From the NCBI RefSeq assembly GCF_900161835.1, contig NZ_LT897836.1, positions 1,054,001-1,118,000 of the forward strand: a stretch of 64,000 nt of DNA, written 5' to 3'. The DNA comes from Sodalis endosymbiont of Henestaris halophilus (GTDB taxonomy: Bacteria > Pseudomonadota > Gammaproteobacteria > Enterobacterales > Enterobacteriaceae). The position numbers were made by a program, and so were the translations under genes. Below the pieces are notes generated by a model. The model did no database searches, was not told the DNA's origin, and saw only the letters and a program-made list of their open reading frames with translations. Shown here one piece after another: positions 1 through 12,489 of the stretch (position 1 is the first letter of the stretch; the number at the start of each line of letters is the position of its first letter).

Positions 1-608
1 ATTGAGTACGATAAGCAGTCTTCATTTCTACTTTGCATGATTACAGATAACGATTTATCATTTCCAAAAATAACTCGTCGTAAAGACAAGCAAAGGCAAT
101 AACGATGTTATCCATATTTGCCGCAATCCATTTGATGATGTTATACACATCGGAGCAAGTGAACAATTAACATTGCAGATAGGGATAGCCTATACAATGC
201 ATAATGCAAATAATACCTAATCCAGAACAGTTGAGATTTACTAACGTGTTATATCATCTATATCACCCTATCACTAGGAACTTGATAGTATGAAGCATAT
301 TGTTGCTACGGTAAATTATGCACCGCTCGTGATTGATTCCCCAATCATTATGTATGCTATGCTAGCTAACTATAAAACCTTTAGGGTCCCACCTTAACTG
401 ATTAGTCCCATTGTGAACGTCTCTGCGCTCACGTTATTACCAGCGTCAATGATGAAGTTCGTTTTGTAACTAACACTCTTGCTCTTTAAGCAATTTATTT
501 TGCTGATAGCGCCTGACTTAGTTATGATATAAATCATATAGGTAATAACAATAACTACCATATATATGGTATCAGATAAGCCGTAAAATCCTTTACTACG
601 AGTAAACC

Positions 609-1154
609 ATGATGGTAAATGATTATAACCTGATTTGGATCGATCTGGAAATGACCGGGCTAGATCCAGAACGCGATCGTATTATCGAAATAGCAACGCT
701 GGTCACCGACGCCAATCTAGCTATTCTTGCAGAAGGTCCGTTGCTAGCAATACATCAATCTGACTCTCATCTGGCGATGATGAATGAATGGAATTTGCGT
801 ACTCATACTGCCAGTAGATTAGTTAACCGGGTTCGGTACAGTCAGCTGAATGAAGACGATGCAGTGGCGCAGATACTGCCATTTTGGGCTAAATGGGTAC
901 CTGCCGGCAAGTCGCCGATTTGCGGTAATAGTATAGGACAGGATCGGCGCTTCTTATTCCGCTATATGCCAGCGCTCGAAGCATATTTTCACTACCGTTA
1001 CCTAGATGTCAGTACGATAAAAGAACTGGTTCGTCGTTGGAAGCCAGAAATTCTGGCCGGGTTGAAGAAAAAAAATAAACATCAGGCGCTAGACGATATC
1101 CGCGAATCTGTTGCAGAACTAGTCTATTATCGCAAACATTTTATCTGTTTGTAA
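609..1154 (+). CDS. orn: Oligoribonuclease, copy 1
   Basis: This 3'-to-5' exoribonuclease degrades 2-5 nt RNA fragments, the last step of mRNA turnover, in the cytoplasm. The 181-residue protein has the usual family length. The DEDDh exonuclease residues are visible: D12 and E14 (in WIDLEMTG), D112 (in GQDRRFLF), H158 and D163 (in [10 protein letters not shown]). Two ATG codons stand in a row at 609 and 612; the second matches the usual N-terminus slightly better, and no clear Shine-Dalgarno decides between them. The protein is identical over all 181 residues to the copy at 2757-3302. A run of eight A at about 1068-1075 lies in the coding sequence. This copy sits in the left arm of the inverted repeat, away from its ancestral neighbours. 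Confidence 0.95.
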   Translation: MMVNDYNLIWIDLEMTGLDPERDRIIEIATLVTDANLAILAEGPLLAIHQSDSHLAMMNEWNLRTHTASRLVNRVRYSQLNEDDAVAQILPFWAKWVPAGKSPICGNSIGQDRRFLFRYMPALEAYFHYRYLDVSTIKELVRRWKPEILAGLKKKNKHQALDDIRESVAELVYYRKHFICL

Positions 1155-1299
1155 TCTCCTGCGGTAAAACTGGATTGACGTGGTTATGTTTGCGGCAATC
1201 GCATTAATAAAAAACTAATTTCGTCGCGGAAGATCTTGCAGCTAGCGATATTTGTCGTAAAATGCTTCTTTTAATACCAAGACTTCATGTTAGGTCCAT

Positions 1300-1374
<75 letters not shown>

Positions 1375-1755
1375 TTTTTCATTATTACCCTCTGCAATAT
1401 GCTTATTTTTACATGAAAATTAAGGTAAGCTATTATAATACTCCCTTATCGTTAATATAACTTTGGTTTAGCGCAAAATAATACCTTGTCATTATTTATC
1501 AAGGCGCTTTGGTCATTAGATGCAAAGCGGTCGGTTGATACTTGTTTATTATTGAATGTTAGTTAGGAAACATTATTAATTTCATGAATAATATAGCGGT
1601 TTCTATATGTATGAATGTTAACCTGGCTTAACGATCGCACGATCAACTATGCTGCAGCAATAAATATAATAAGGAGGATATTGCAACCAGTTTTAGGTAT
1701 GCATTTACATGCCTGGTGCGATTTGCGCGTACGTCACAGCCAGCTTAAGTGCGAT

Positions 1756-2155
1756 GCGTATCGATACGGCGTTCTTTGTATCAAATAATAAACTAAAAAA
1801 CCTATGTTTTTTATTTGGGTTTGTTGCTACGCACAACTATTAGTTAGCAGGATAACAATAGATATTAGGAAAGCATAGTGTTTTAAGTTACGATGTTTAT
1901 GTGCGTAATAGTAGCGAGATTCTGGTACAACATCGATGAAAGTGTATAGCGGCCGAATCTTACAACATCAGAACGAACCGCCTAATAAACTTAGGAAGTT
2001 AAAGGAAAACCAATTTTACATTCTGAGTAACAATCTCATTGTGCAGTTATTAAGATCGTTTTCACCCGCGGTGCGATCAATAAAATATCTGATTCCTTGT
2101 ACTAGGACTAATGTCCTGTGCCTGCTATAAAAGAACTTAACACAGCCGATATGGT
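1756..2155. other. Unique 400-bp spacer of the inverted repeat
   Basis: This is the single-copy centre of the palindrome. It contains a short open frame at 1936-2130 that resembles nothing I know and has no convincing ribosome binding site. The sequence is AT-rich and I see no gene, terminator or mobile-element end in it. Confidence 0.7.
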
Positions 2156-2536
2156 ATCGCACTTAAGATGGCTGTGACGTACGCGCAAATCGCACCAGGC
2201 ATGTAAATGCATACCTAAAACTGGTTGCAATATCCTCCTTATTATATTTATTGCTGCAGCATAGTTGATCGTGCGATCGTTAAGCCAGGTTAACATTCAT
2301 ACATATAGAAACCGCTATATTATTCATGAAATTAATAATGTTTCCTAACTAACATTCAATAATAAACAAGTATCAACCGACCGCTTTGCATCTAATGACC
2401 AAAGCGCCTTGATAAATAATGACAAGGTATTATTTTGCGCTAAACCAAAGTTATATTAACGATAAGGGAGTATTATAATAGCTTACCTTAATTTTCATGT
2501 AAAAATAAGCATATTGCAGAGGGTAATAATGAAAAA

Positions 2537-2611
<75 letters not shown>

Positions 2612-2756
2612 ATGGACCTAACATGAAGTCTTGGTATTAAAAGAAGCATTTTACGACAAATATCGCTAGCTGCAAGATCTTCCGCGACGAAATTAGTTTT
2701 TTATTAATGCGATTGCCGCAAACATAACCACGTCAATCCAGTTTTACCGCAGGAGA

Positions 2757-3302
2757 TTACAAACAGATAAAATGTTTGCGATAATAGACTAGTTCTGCAA
2801 CAGATTCGCGGATATCGTCTAGCGCCTGATGTTTATTTTTTTTCTTCAACCCGGCCAGAATTTCTGGCTTCCAACGACGAACCAGTTCTTTTATCGTACT
2901 GACATCTAGGTAACGGTAGTGAAAATATGCTTCGAGCGCTGGCATATAGCGGAATAAGAAGCGCCGATCCTGTCCTATACTATTACCGCAAATCGGCGAC
3001 TTGCCGGCAGGTACCCATTTAGCCCAAAATGGCAGTATCTGCGCCACTGCATCGTCTTCATTCAGCTGACTGTACCGAACCCGGTTAACTAATCTACTGG
3101 CAGTATGAGTACGCAAATTCCATTCATTCATCATCGCCAGATGAGAGTCAGATTGATGTATTGCTAGCAACGGACCTTCTGCAAGAATAGCTAGATTGGC
3201 GTCGGTGACCAGCGTTGCTATTTCGATAATACGATCGCGTTCTGGATCTAGCCCGGTCATTTCCAGATCGATCCAAATCAGGTTATAATCATTTACCATC
3301 AT
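2757..3302 (-). CDS. orn: Oligoribonuclease, copy 2 (ancestral locus)
   Basis: Same 181-residue exoribonuclease as at 609-1154, with no amino-acid difference and the same D12, E14, D112, H158 and D163 catalytic residues. It reads away from the rsgA remnant and psd, which is the usual order, so this is probably the original gene. The flanking non-coding DNA is duplicated too and is just as identical, which points to a recent duplication rather than selection on two old copies. Either copy would be enough for the function. Confidence 0.95.
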   Translation of the reverse strand: MMVNDYNLIWIDLEMTGLDPERDRIIEIATLVTDANLAILAEGPLLAIHQSDSHLAMMNEWNLRTHTASRLVNRVRYSQLNEDDAVAQILPFWAKWVPAGKSPICGNSIGQDRRFLFRYMPALEAYFHYRYLDVSTIKELVRRWKPEILAGLKKKNKHQALDDIRESVAELVYYRKHFICL

Positions 3303-4219
3303 GGTTTACTCGTAGTAAAGGATTTTACGGCTTATCTGATACCATATATATGGTAGTTATTGTTATTACCTATATGATTTATATCATAACTAAGTCAGGC
3401 GCTATCAGCAAAATAAATTGCTTAAAGAGCAAGAGTGTTAGTTACAAAACGAACTTCATCATTGACGCTGGTAATAACGTGAGCGCAGAGACGTTCACAA
3501 TGGGACTAATCAGTTAAGGTGGGACCCTAAAGGTTTTATAGTTAGCTAGCATAGCATACATAATGATTGGGGAATCAATCACGAGCGGTGCATAATTTAC
3601 CGTAGCAACAATATGCTTCATACTATCAAGTTCCTAGTGATAGGGTGATATAGATGATATAACACGTTAGTAAATCTCAACTGTTCTGGATTAGGTATTA
3701 TTTGCATTATGCATTGTATAGGCTATCCCTATCTGCAATGTTAATTGTTCACTTGCTCCGATGTGTATAACATCATCAAATGGATTGCGGCAAATATGGA
3801 TAACATCGTTATTGCCTTTGCTTGTCTTTACGACGAGTTATTTTTGGAAATGATAAATCGTTATCTGTAATCATGCAAAGTAGAAATGAAGACTGCTTAT
3901 CGTACTCAATAAAATTGTTTACTAACATTGCGGTCTGGCTGGAATTAAAGCCGCATATTACTATCTATTATATGTATAAGCTATCAGTTGCTTGATAATA
4001 GAGCCATACCAGCAAATTAAATTAGTTATTTCTAGGAAATGCTGGTTCAGTCATACCAGTATTTTCACTAGTTAATCTGGGGTTATTCAATATGCTATTA
4101 TTAGATTACGAAAAGATTTTAATGAATCGTGTCTTCCATCATTATGGAACGCGAGCGGCATACTGTTATTAAGCAAAATATTTTAGATCCTAGGTCATTT
4201 AATTTCTTTCTTTTGTATT

Positions 4220-4440
4220 ACAGAAAGTTTGTTCTTTGGCATCGGGCGCCAGATTTTTTGCCCATGATTTTGTCAAATGCAGGGGTAATTTGGTGCCTGT
4301 AAAGTTACATAACTGTAGTCATAATACCAATCTGAACTGCGGTGGAAGCGATGCTAACTCTTGCCAACGTTTCGTTTATTACCATTGTATTATATATAAA
4401 ATGGTTGAGGTTAATGCACGTTTGTCTTTTGGTGGCGAGA
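4220..4440 (+). pseudogene. rsgA: rsgA 3' remnant (30S-maturation GTPase)
   Basis: In successive frames this stretch spells out the C-terminal zinc region of RsgA: FVLWHRAPDF matches the family's FGLWHLEPEQ, then HDFVKCRG and HNCSHNTNLNC match the [20 protein letters not shown] region, followed by CQRFVYYHCI in place of the C-terminal RFENYHRIL. At least one frameshift separates the pieces, and the G-domain with its P-loop is missing. RsgA is a ribosome-assembly GTPase encoded directly before psd in E. coli, which is where this lies. Confidence 0.75.
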
Positions 4441-4520
4441 TTGCTGATATGTATCACTGCTGACGATATAATATGCACCACATTTTGGCTAGTTAATAAA
4501 GTAGGAAAGAGGTGGCTCTA

Positions 4521-5408
4521 ATGTTAGACAAGATAAAGATAGCTCTACTACACCTGTTGCCTCAGCGTTGGCTAACGTCGCTGGTCGGTTGGTGTGCAGA
4601 ACGCCGTGGCGGCTTGCTTACCCGCTGGGTTATTATGTTGTTCGTGCGCCTATATAATGTCGATATGCAAGAAGCGCAGCAGTCAGATCTGACGGCCTAT
4701 CCAACCTTTAACGCATTTTTTGTCCGGTCGTTGCGCGATGACGTTCGACCTATTGATGCCGATCCGGAAGCACTGGTCTTGCCGGCAGATGGGGTTATTT
4801 CGCAGTTCGGTTCTATTGATGGTGAGCAGATTTTTCAGGCAAAAAAACATTATTACAGCTTGGAAGCACTGTTAGCCGGTAATGAGTCGATGATCGCTTA
4901 TTTTCGCAATGGCAAGTTTGCCACAACATATCTAGCTCCCCGAGATTATCATCGCGTTCATATGCCGTGTAACGGTGTGTTGCGCGAAATGTTGTACGTT
5001 CCTGGAGATTTATTTTCGGTAAATATGCTGACTGCAGATTACATCCCAAACTTATTTGCACGCAATGAAAGGGTGATTTGTCTATTCGACACTGATTTTG
5101 GACCTATGGCGCAAATTTTGGTTGGTGCAAATATTGTCGGTAGTATCCAAACTGTATGGGCGGGCACTATTACGCCGCCGCGGGCGGGAATTATTAAACG
5201 CTGGCGCTATCCGTTATCAAACGAAGCTGAGGTTGTGGTCCTCTTAAAAGGACAAGAAATGGGGCGATTTAAGCTGGGTTCAACAGTCATTAACCTGTTC
5301 GTCGGCAAAAACGTGCTGCTGGGTGAACATTTGTATACTAGCTATGTGACTAGAGTAGGCCAGAGATTAGGCAAAGGACTAGATCAGGTCGACAAACGAC
5401 TAACCTGA
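4521..5408 (+). CDS. psd: Phosphatidylserine decarboxylase proenzyme
   Basis: Makes phosphatidylethanolamine from phosphatidylserine at the inner membrane. The chain cleaves itself to form a pyruvoyl group. The ATG at 4521 is preferred over the in-frame GTG at 4512 because AAAGAGG lies just upstream and the protein then aligns residue for residue with E. coli: the self-cleaving LGST serine falls at S254, with D90 (PADGV) and H147 (YHRVHMP) completing the triad. The product has 295 residues against about 322 in E. coli; only the dispensable acidic tail beyond the catalytic part is shortened. The neighbours rsgA (upstream) and mscM (downstream) are both dead, so psd is now a single-gene unit. 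Confidence 0.96.
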   Translation: MLDKIKIALLHLLPQRWLTSLVGWCAERRGGLLTRWVIMLFVRLYNVDMQEAQQSDLTAYPTFNAFFVRSLRDDVRPIDADPEALVLPADGVISQFGSIDGEQIFQAKKHYYSLEALLAGNESMIAYFRNGKFATTYLAPRDYHRVHMPCNGVLREMLYVPGDLFSVNMLTADYIPNLFARNERVICLFDTDFGPMAQILVGANIVGSIQTVWAGTITPPRAGIIKRWRYPLSNEAEVVVLLKGQEMGRFKLGSTVINLFVGKNVLLGEHLYTSYVTRVGQRLGKGLDQVDKRLT

Positions 5409-6419
5409 ATTATATACGGTTAATAAGATAGTCTATTGCTTTGATCATTAACATAGTCTTCCCGTAGGTTGTTACCCTTGCTAGGGATCTTTTCTGTCAA
5501 CCTAACAAACGAGGTACAATTTTAAAATATAGTTTTAAACTATAGTAATCTTTAAGAGAATTACCTAGGATTTTTTATTTATCCTGCAGTTAGCTGCGGG
5601 ATAAATAAAAAAATCAAAATAAATGAACTTGTTTTTCCTAATCTAAAATTCAACAGAAGTCAACTAAATTAACGGCTGTTACAGATTAATTTATAGCTTA
5701 ATGCACTCGGGGGGTGAACGAAGTTGCTAGCTAGTTCAAAGTAAAAATATTTTTATTTATTTAAGTTGTAATAACGTTCATAAGTTATTGCGCCAGTGCA
5801 ATAAGCGCTGCCAAAAATGCCATAACCATGCGTATCAAGGCTATGTGGAACTTTTGTGCAAACAACTTAATAGTCTGGCTCGTGTCAATAAATAGGCAAA
5901 ACAGGAAATTAAGCACACAAAAAATTTTCGGAATGAATTGGCGAGCTACCAAGTCAATCAACGCCGAGTTGCAAACTAATAGTGGAACTCCTTATATTGC
6001 TAACTAGATGCAACACATAGATTTTATCTAATCTCTAAGCAGCCTGATAACTAACTATATGATTCACGACTACTCTTATAAAGCGCTTATATTTTTAAGA
6101 CGTAAAATAAATTTTCATAACTAGATACTGTTGGTCATAACATGATTGTACTGCTGATTATGGCACTGATATTAGCTGATAATTAAAGTGATCGGGAATT
6201 TATGTTGTTTGATGTTGTTCGATTGTTCGGTTTGTGGTGACTAATAACCTGAACATCACAAGCCTGAGAATGTTGTTATATTTTGATATACATAACATTA
6301 TGTTATAATGTCTGGCTACAGCATGCTACTAAATAATGGTTGACGACTAAATCGACTAAGAGTGCTAAAGATAACATTAGCGTACAGTGGCTAGAGCGCA
6401 TATGTTTTATGCTAACGCT
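5409..6419. other. Non-coding DNA after psd; one long hairpin
   Basis: No gene is recognisable. By synteny the N-terminal two thirds of mscM would have been here and has been deleted or eroded beyond recognition. The one clear structure is a 19-bp stem with a TTAG loop at 5571-5612. Confidence 0.6.
5571..5612. other. 19-bp hairpin downstream of psd
   Basis: Left strand 5571-5589 pairs with 5594-5612 around the loop TTAG, with a single T-G wobble. The T-rich side is on the left and the A-rich side on the right, so neither strand gives a stem followed by a T-tract. It therefore does not fit a standard intrinsic terminator, despite lying 160 bp after the psd stop. Confidence 0.75.
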
Positions 6420-6920
6420 TATGTGCGTTGTTATCGGTTAGGATTATCTTTTTATCGAAGTTGCACGCGACCTTCGTCTTTATTATAAATATTATTTATA
6501 GGATGCTATTTACTTATAGAGGGAGTAGATATAGTTTAGCCAATTACGCTCAGAGCAGCATAAATAACCATTCTGTTTTTTTATTATTACAACCAGATAG
6601 CACGCAACTTACCTTACTGCTAGAACTAGCAGTGCTGCAACATTTGAATTTATCCCGACTCCAAGAAAAGGTTATTTCATTGCTGCTTTAATTAAATACG
6701 GCTTAATGTTGCTAGGGATAGAATTTTATTCTAGGAATTAGACCTAAAATATTCGCAAATTTTATTTTGAGCCTGATGATTTTACTTAAAAAACTGATTT
6801 GGATTGGCAATGATGTAATTATTCGTACTCTTACGAATATTATGACTTCGTAATGAAATACTCGCGTCCCACCTACCATTTACCGACTAGGATCGAAAAG
6901 AAATCATATTGATTAACTAA
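6420..6920 (+). pseudogene. mscM: mscM remnant (mechanosensitive channel)
   Basis: The frames here spell LLLELAVLQHLNLS, matching the ALLELAILQHLDLT of MscM, then KIFANFILSLMILLKKLIWI, matching the EIFANFISGLIILFEKPIRI pore-domain signature. A further decayed match to the region after it contains NTRVPPTIYRLGSKRNHID in place of NTRATTISDWDRKEIIVPN. There are several stops and a deletion between the blocks. The psd-mscM-epmA order is that of E. coli, which supports the call. The full gene is about 3.3 kb, and the space available is only 2.1 kb. Confidence 0.8.
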
Positions 6921-7516
6921 TATAATATAATTAAATAGTTAGTCAGTTGGTTACAATCTAATATTGTAACGCGAGTTTTACGGAGCTCTCCAACCTACGG
7001 GAGCTAATATGAGAAAGTTAGTTACACATATTATATTATAAGCAGATCAGCCGTTGCCAGCTGATGATAGATTTGCTAGTGCTGAAAGATTTTGGTAAAT
7101 TTTATAGTTGGGTTTACCGCTATTTGAGATGCATATGCGCCCCTACACAAATGAGGAACCTGTTGCTGCTGCGTTATCAAGTAACTACACTAAACTTTAA
7201 AAGTTATAGTGCATATAGCACGGTTATTTTCTGATCTTTTTATCTGCATACAGATTAGACAAGGTCGATAATAGTACCGCTAACAAGAACTCTATCAAGC
7301 TGAATAACGGCTAACTTTGATGTCCGACAAAGAGTGCGCCGTATTTCTGCACATAAAGGGCAGCCGGCAAAACATATCAGCTGTTTTGCGAGCAAATGCT
7401 TATCGTCTCAACATGTTAGTAAATAACAACATTGATACCGCCGATATAAATTTAGAAAAATATCCAATAGGCTCTTCATCTGAAAATCCCATAGTTTAAG
7501 ACGTTAATGGTAGCTC
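6921..7516. other. Eroded DNA between mscM remnant and epmA
   Basis: No further part of mscM could be read with confidence. A short open frame at 7317-7499 has no recognisable match. Confidence 0.5.
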
Positions 7517-8494
7517 TTAAGCACATTCTATAGGAAAGGCTAGCACATCGCTTAAGCATTCGGCTTTCAGCGCTAACATTACCAGTCGGTCTACGCCTAA
7601 TGCTACCCCAGAACACTCCGGCATTCCATGCCCCAAAGCGGCCAGGAAATTTTCATCTATAGGGTGTTCTGTAAGGTTCATCGCTACTCGTTTGCGGTTA
7701 TCCTGCTCGAAGCGTTGGCGCTGCTCGCGCTCATCGGTCAATTCACAAAAACCATTAGCTAATTCAATGCCTTGAAAATAAACTTCAAACCTATTCGCTA
7801 CCCTATGATCCTCAGTGTTGATTTTAGCCAGCGCAGCCTGAGAAGCAGGAAAATGGTATACAAAAGCGGGCTTATCATGCCCTATGTTAGGTTCTACGAC
7901 CATCGCAAACAATAATTGCAACAATGTATCTCGCTCGTCCTCTGCCAAGGCTGCCTCACCTAGATCCCATTTGATCGCCGTATCATATAATTGCTTTTTG
8001 TCCGCCGACAGAGGATCAATGCCTACATGACTAATCAATGCCTGCTGATAAGAAAGTCTTTCTGCATTATCGCAAACTAGAATTTGCTGCAATAAATCGT
8101 TGACCTCGTTCATTATGAGGTACATGTCATAATCTGGGCGATACCACTCAAGCATAGTAAATTCCGGATTATGGTAACGTCCTACTTCCTCATTACGAAA
8201 ACTTCTGCAAAGCTGAAATATTGGGCCGCTGCCAGCAGCTAGCAAGCGCTTCATGTGATATTCTGGACTAGTTATCAAATACAACGACATGCTCTCTGCC
8301 GCACCAGGTTTAACAAATCGAGTTTGGAATGGAATAAGATGAATATCTGTCACTGTTGCCTGGCTCATAAATGGCGTTTCTACTTCAAGTAATCCGCGTT
8401 CATTAAAAAATTTCCGGATTTGGTCCAAAATAGCAGCACGTTTTAATAAATTAGCAATAGTTGCACTTGGTTGCCAACTAGCCGAATTGCTCAT
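7517..8494 (-). CDS. epmA: EF-P lysine ligase EpmA
   Basis: A paralogue of the lysyl-tRNA synthetase catalytic core that attaches (R)-beta-lysine to the conserved lysine of elongation factor P. The start at 8494 ([11 protein letters not shown]) is set by AAGGAG a few bases upstream and gives 325 residues, the E. coli length; the longer reading to 8551 adds an unrelated N-terminus. Class II aminoacyl-tRNA synthetase motifs are present: the motif 2 region [20 protein letters not shown], and motif 3 around [15 protein letters not shown] near the C-terminus. No anticodon-binding domain is present, as expected. It points towards the mscM remnant, as in E. coli. The oddity is that efp, its substrate gene, lies dead about 0.8 kb away. 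Confidence 0.96.
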   Translation of the reverse strand: MSNSASWQPSATIANLLKRAAILDQIRKFFNERGLLEVETPFMSQATVTDIHLIPFQTRFVKPGAAESMSLYLITSPEYHMKRLLAAGSGPIFQLCRSFRNEEVGRYHNPEFTMLEWYRPDYDMYLIMNEVNDLLQQILVCDNAERLSYQQALISHVGIDPLSADKKQLYDTAIKWDLGEAALAEDERDTLLQLLFAMVVEPNIGHDKPAFVYHFPASQAALAKINTEDHRVANRFEVYFQGIELANGFCELTDEREQRQRFEQDNRKRVAMNLTEHPIDENFLAALGHGMPECSGVALGVDRLVMLALKAECLSDVLAFPIECA

Positions 8495-9282
8495 CTCTTT
8501 ACTCCTTTTAAGAACAGGAGGAAGTTTACCTGTGTCTTCGAGTGTAAACAAATGTCACCTAACTGAAGCAATAAAGAAAATAAGAAAATAAGAAAACTAT
8601 AATAAAATTTAAAATATAGAAAATAGAAATATAATTGGTGACAACATGTTTAGATAATTATCCCTTACAGGGATAAACTGCGATATCCGCGATGAACTAA
8701 ATATTTATACTACGACCCATGGGTATACGGCTAACGAACCGACAATGCAAGAAAGTAAAAAGAAAGTCAAGAATAGGCAAATTAAAGGTAAGATATCTAC
8801 TTATAGCTGTGTCTTTTCCTAAGCAAATCAATTTTATTAAGTCAATTTATTACCTAACGAGCATTCACGCAAAGTGAAGGTTGAGTTGCTACCAAATTTC
8901 TTCATGACCCGCAGAGATATGATCGCCTTCATTATGAGCAGAATTTACACACGGTTAGTAAAGGCACTGCTATAACCTGTAATAAAAATATAATGACATA
9001 TTTAACATGATTAAATATGTTGTAATAAACATACAAGAAATCTTACTGGCAACATAGCGTTACTATACATTTTGTGCCGCTAGCATATTGATTTTAGGTT
9101 TTGTGTGAGAAATAGCTTCTTATTCAAAAAGCTGCTTCACTAAGCTGTTCATATTCCAGTCGAAGCCGCAAGTAATATTATAACTCTCATAAAGTATTTA
9201 AAAAACAGAAAAACGAGTGGTAACATTCTAGTAATCTTTGCCAAAAAGTTTCCTAGGATCCATGAATGCCAAAAGGCAAATA
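8495..9282. other. AT-rich DNA upstream of epmA, no gene seen
   Basis: In E. coli the frd, ampC, blc, sugE and ecn genes lie between epmA and efp. None can be recognised here, so a multi-kilobase deletion is likely. Confidence 0.6.
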
Positions 9283-9880
9283 ACAATGTCGATAAGACTA
9301 TGTTTCGCATGCCACGTTATTTAACACTGGATATATATGCCGTAGAGCATATTTACTTTAATCGTTTTACCGTTCTAAATAAAAGAGGTACTGCACCACC
9401 GCTCTGGTGTTTGCGTAAGTGGGTTTACCATCATCCAGGCGATTATAGTCTTCAGGCTATTGCCTTAGTTTCGGTAGTATTTCTGGCTACAAGAAATTAG
9501 ACATCGACACATCGACTACTGCTGACCGTTTTTTTCACAACGGCAGCACGCATTTAGCTTTCTATACTAGCTATTTGGCGTTTTTTGATAACGGTTTTGG
9601 CATCGTAAGCTAGCTATTCAAGGTTTTGATTATTCATACAACGCTAAAATAACCGTCTTTTTACAAGTGCGTTAATTTGATATTAATCATATAAGTAGTT
9701 TCTACTGTGTCACTAAATTTAAAAGTTTTTTATAATGTTACCGAAAATAGGCTTATGTTTATAAATTCATATTAAACGCCTAAATTTTGCTAATATCTAT
9801 GAATTTCTTATCAAGGATCACGCATAATTCGCCGTCAAGCATGATTTAAAGATAGAAACAACTTCATTTGCACTATGGAG
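9283..9880 (-). pseudogene. efp: efp, dead elongation factor P
   Basis: Reading the minus strand, blocks of EF-P appear in order with stops and frame changes: IMLDGELCVILDKKF for the family's IMLDGEPYAVEASEF; KTFKFSD...MINIKLTHL then KDGYFS for KTFKSTD...DMNLTYLYNDGEFW; and near the C-terminus GGAVPLLFRTVKRLK then AYISSVK for GAVVKVPLFVQIGEVIKV then EYVSRVK. The order and spacing fit one copy of the gene. EF-P relieves ribosome stalling at polyproline. This copy cannot make a protein. Confidence 0.85.
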
Positions 9881-10899
9881 CAGCCATTGTAGTGTTTTAA
9901 CATCATATTGGTTTTTAAAACAAAATTAATACATGTTATTAAGAGAAGGGAGTAAATCAACTTACTGAGATCATTACCGATCTTGTGCAACTCTTAGAGT
10001 TTTTAGGCTCACATAAACACTACCACATTGTTGCGTGAAAAGAGCTAAGTCCCACAAAGCTTTTGTAGCTGTTTTGCGTTTCTCTTGTTTTTCTGCTGCA
10101 TGTATCTGCCGGAAAAGGAGTCGTAAGATGATTATCTTGCACATTCACAGTAGACTGCTAGTTATCATGTCGGCACGTATTATACGTGTGTCTTAACCAG
10201 CTGCTGACTACAAATGGTTCTGGTGGACAACGTATATCAAATCACCTCCTTAGCGAAATTGATGATGTTGTATGTTACATAACGATACGCATTACGTAAT
10301 CTAAAGTAATATTACTTCATCAAAACGAACTGGTGATTAGAGAGCTATGAACGGTTAGTGCCTGCATTGAGGGGGGTGAATGCGCCCAGAAGCTAGCAAA
10401 CAATTTGTGTATACTCTTGCCGATACGGCTATATCAACAAGTCTAGCATATATGATGGGCAATGGATAAATTTAGCTATAAATCTTGCTGGCTAGAGGCT
10501 TAATAGCGTAAGATGAATCTTTTCTTGACTGGGCTGGTTAAGTTTGTAAGTAATATCATACCCACATTTTGTGGGTTTTACTGTGCTTTAAATCATCATC
10601 CACAGAGCCACCCATTTTTGTTATATTGCTGAGTTATTCACATCACAGTAACAATGCTCCGATAAAAGCCCTTGCCGCTATTATATTACTTGTGTCGTTG
10701 TGTATTTACGCAACTTAATAGGTTATTGTTAGAACAAAGCATTATTAAAAAAATAATAGTTTATACCTACAAGGTATTTCAACCGGTCTATTTATTTAAA
10801 TATTCTTTTTCTACTAACATTCTATGGTTACACCCCAAAAATTTGCTTGGTTGATAATTTTATTTCTCTGGCAAGCTGTGAGGGGATAATGCCGGTAGT
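9881..10899. other. Non-coding DNA between efp and groEL remnants
   Basis: E. coli has epmB, yjeJ and yjeI here. I could not recognise epmB (a radical-SAM protein) in any frame. An inverted repeat, CCCACA-TTTT-TGTGGG-like, at about 10561-10576 is the only small structure noted. Confidence 0.5.
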
Positions 10900-12480
10900 T
10901 AATTACATCATACCAACTTATGCGGCCTGCACCGTTTAGAGCAAATTTGTCTTCCTTTTTGAAGATTAGTTACCATACATTTTGCAGTGATCATCACAGC
11001 AGCGATAAAAGTTGCATATTGTATGCGTGTCACGGAGGTTTGCCTTAGCAGGATTTACTATATTTATATCGAGCATATGTTACCATTATACTTTTAGTAG
11101 TCGCGTTGTTGTAACCAGTGATACCTCACTTGCTTATCACTCTATTAGTTATAATGGGCGGTTTTTCGCCGGCATTTGGAAACGATCTAACTCAGCGGTG
11201 CTTCCATTGGCGCCGCGGCGGTTACAACACTTCTGCTACTGTAGTTCTAGTAGTATTTCATTGCGTCTTTCAACGCGAACCTCTTTTCTTTTATTTTGAC
11301 TTACGTTGCAGCAGCTGCTACGTTGACAACGACACCCACCTGCAAGTTTTGGCTACGCGTTCTTGCAGTTTTTCACGATCGTAATTGAAAGTGGCTTTGT
11401 CGCGCTTTTAGTTGATTTGCGCAACACGGTTATCTATAAGGACTTTTATTAGCCGCTACTATCGGTGGTAGTGACTTTAGTGCTTACGATACGTTTAATC
11501 TGCCCCATATCTTTTAGAGTAGCTTCTCTAAGTCAAACCCTATTTTTCGGAAATAACGGTACTAGTTGTCAAGATAGCGATGTCCATCAGCATGGCCCTC
11601 CAGCGGATCGCAAAAGTCCGGTGCTTTTTACAGAAGCAACTTTAACGATCGATACCGAACATTGTATTGGCTACAATGTGTAGCCAGAGTTTTGCCTTTA
11701 ACGTCTTTTGCGATAATAAGCAGGGGGAGCTTCACTTCTTTAGTAATTGCTTCAAGCACCTTGCAGTGTTTTACGGAAATTAGGAATCTTCTTATTCTCT
11801 ATCAAGATGAACGAACTTTATAGTTCAATGGCGCTATTTTCGTTTTGTTAATAAATAAGAGGAGGAGATAACCGCGGTCGAACTGCATACTTTCTACTAC
11901 ATTTAGTTTATCTTGTAGACTGGAACCTTCTTCCACGGTAATCATTCTTGTTTTGCTTACTTTAATTATCGCTTTAGCCATCAGGGTACCGACGGTTTCA
12001 TCGGAATTAGCAGAAATGTTGTCGACCTGAACGAGAGCTTTAGAATCGAAGCTGGGGTAAGCGGCCAGTGTTTTTAGTTCTCTTTTACAGCGGCTATAAC
12101 TGCTTTATCGATATCGCGCTTGAGGTCTATCAGGTTCATGCCAGCAGCCACAACAGCTTTCAGATTTTCATTAACGATAGATTGTGCCAGCATAGTCGCG
12201 GTAGGGTGCTTGTCACCTATAGCATCATTAGTTTTGGAGGCAATTTCTTTTAATATCTGGGCGCCCATGTTTTCAACATTTCTTTTATAATTCGATTTTA
12301 CGTGCAACTGCAACACCATCTTTGGGTGATGATCGGAGATACGAGATATTTATCTAGTAATACGTTACTTCTTTTAAAACAGAGGGTCACTTTTAACGCG
12401 TCTGCTAGAATATTGATACCATAAAGCATTTTTACTCGAACTTTATCACCGAATTTTATGTCTTCATTTTTTATTTCTAT
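10900..12480 (-). pseudogene. groEL: groEL, dead chaperonin gene
   Basis: On the minus strand nearly the whole GroEL protein can be followed, broken by stops and frameshifts. From the 5' end: [34 protein letters not shown] and [17 protein letters not shown] (the longest open piece, 12074-12319); [48 protein letters not shown]; and at the 3' end MITAKCMVT-like and CMVTNLQKED for CMVTDLPKND. The locus sits where E. coli has groSL relative to efp and epmA. GroEL is normally essential and very abundant in symbionts, so a functional copy must be elsewhere, or its role is met otherwise. Confidence 0.9.
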
Positions 12481-12489
12481 TTTTCTTAA

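Noticed and set aside
1936-2296. Two short open frames in and beside the inverted-repeat spacer
   Set aside because: They run across the repeat boundary and match nothing; likely chance frames.
4813-5061. Minus-strand open frame inside psd
   Set aside because: It is an antisense shadow of the well-supported psd gene.
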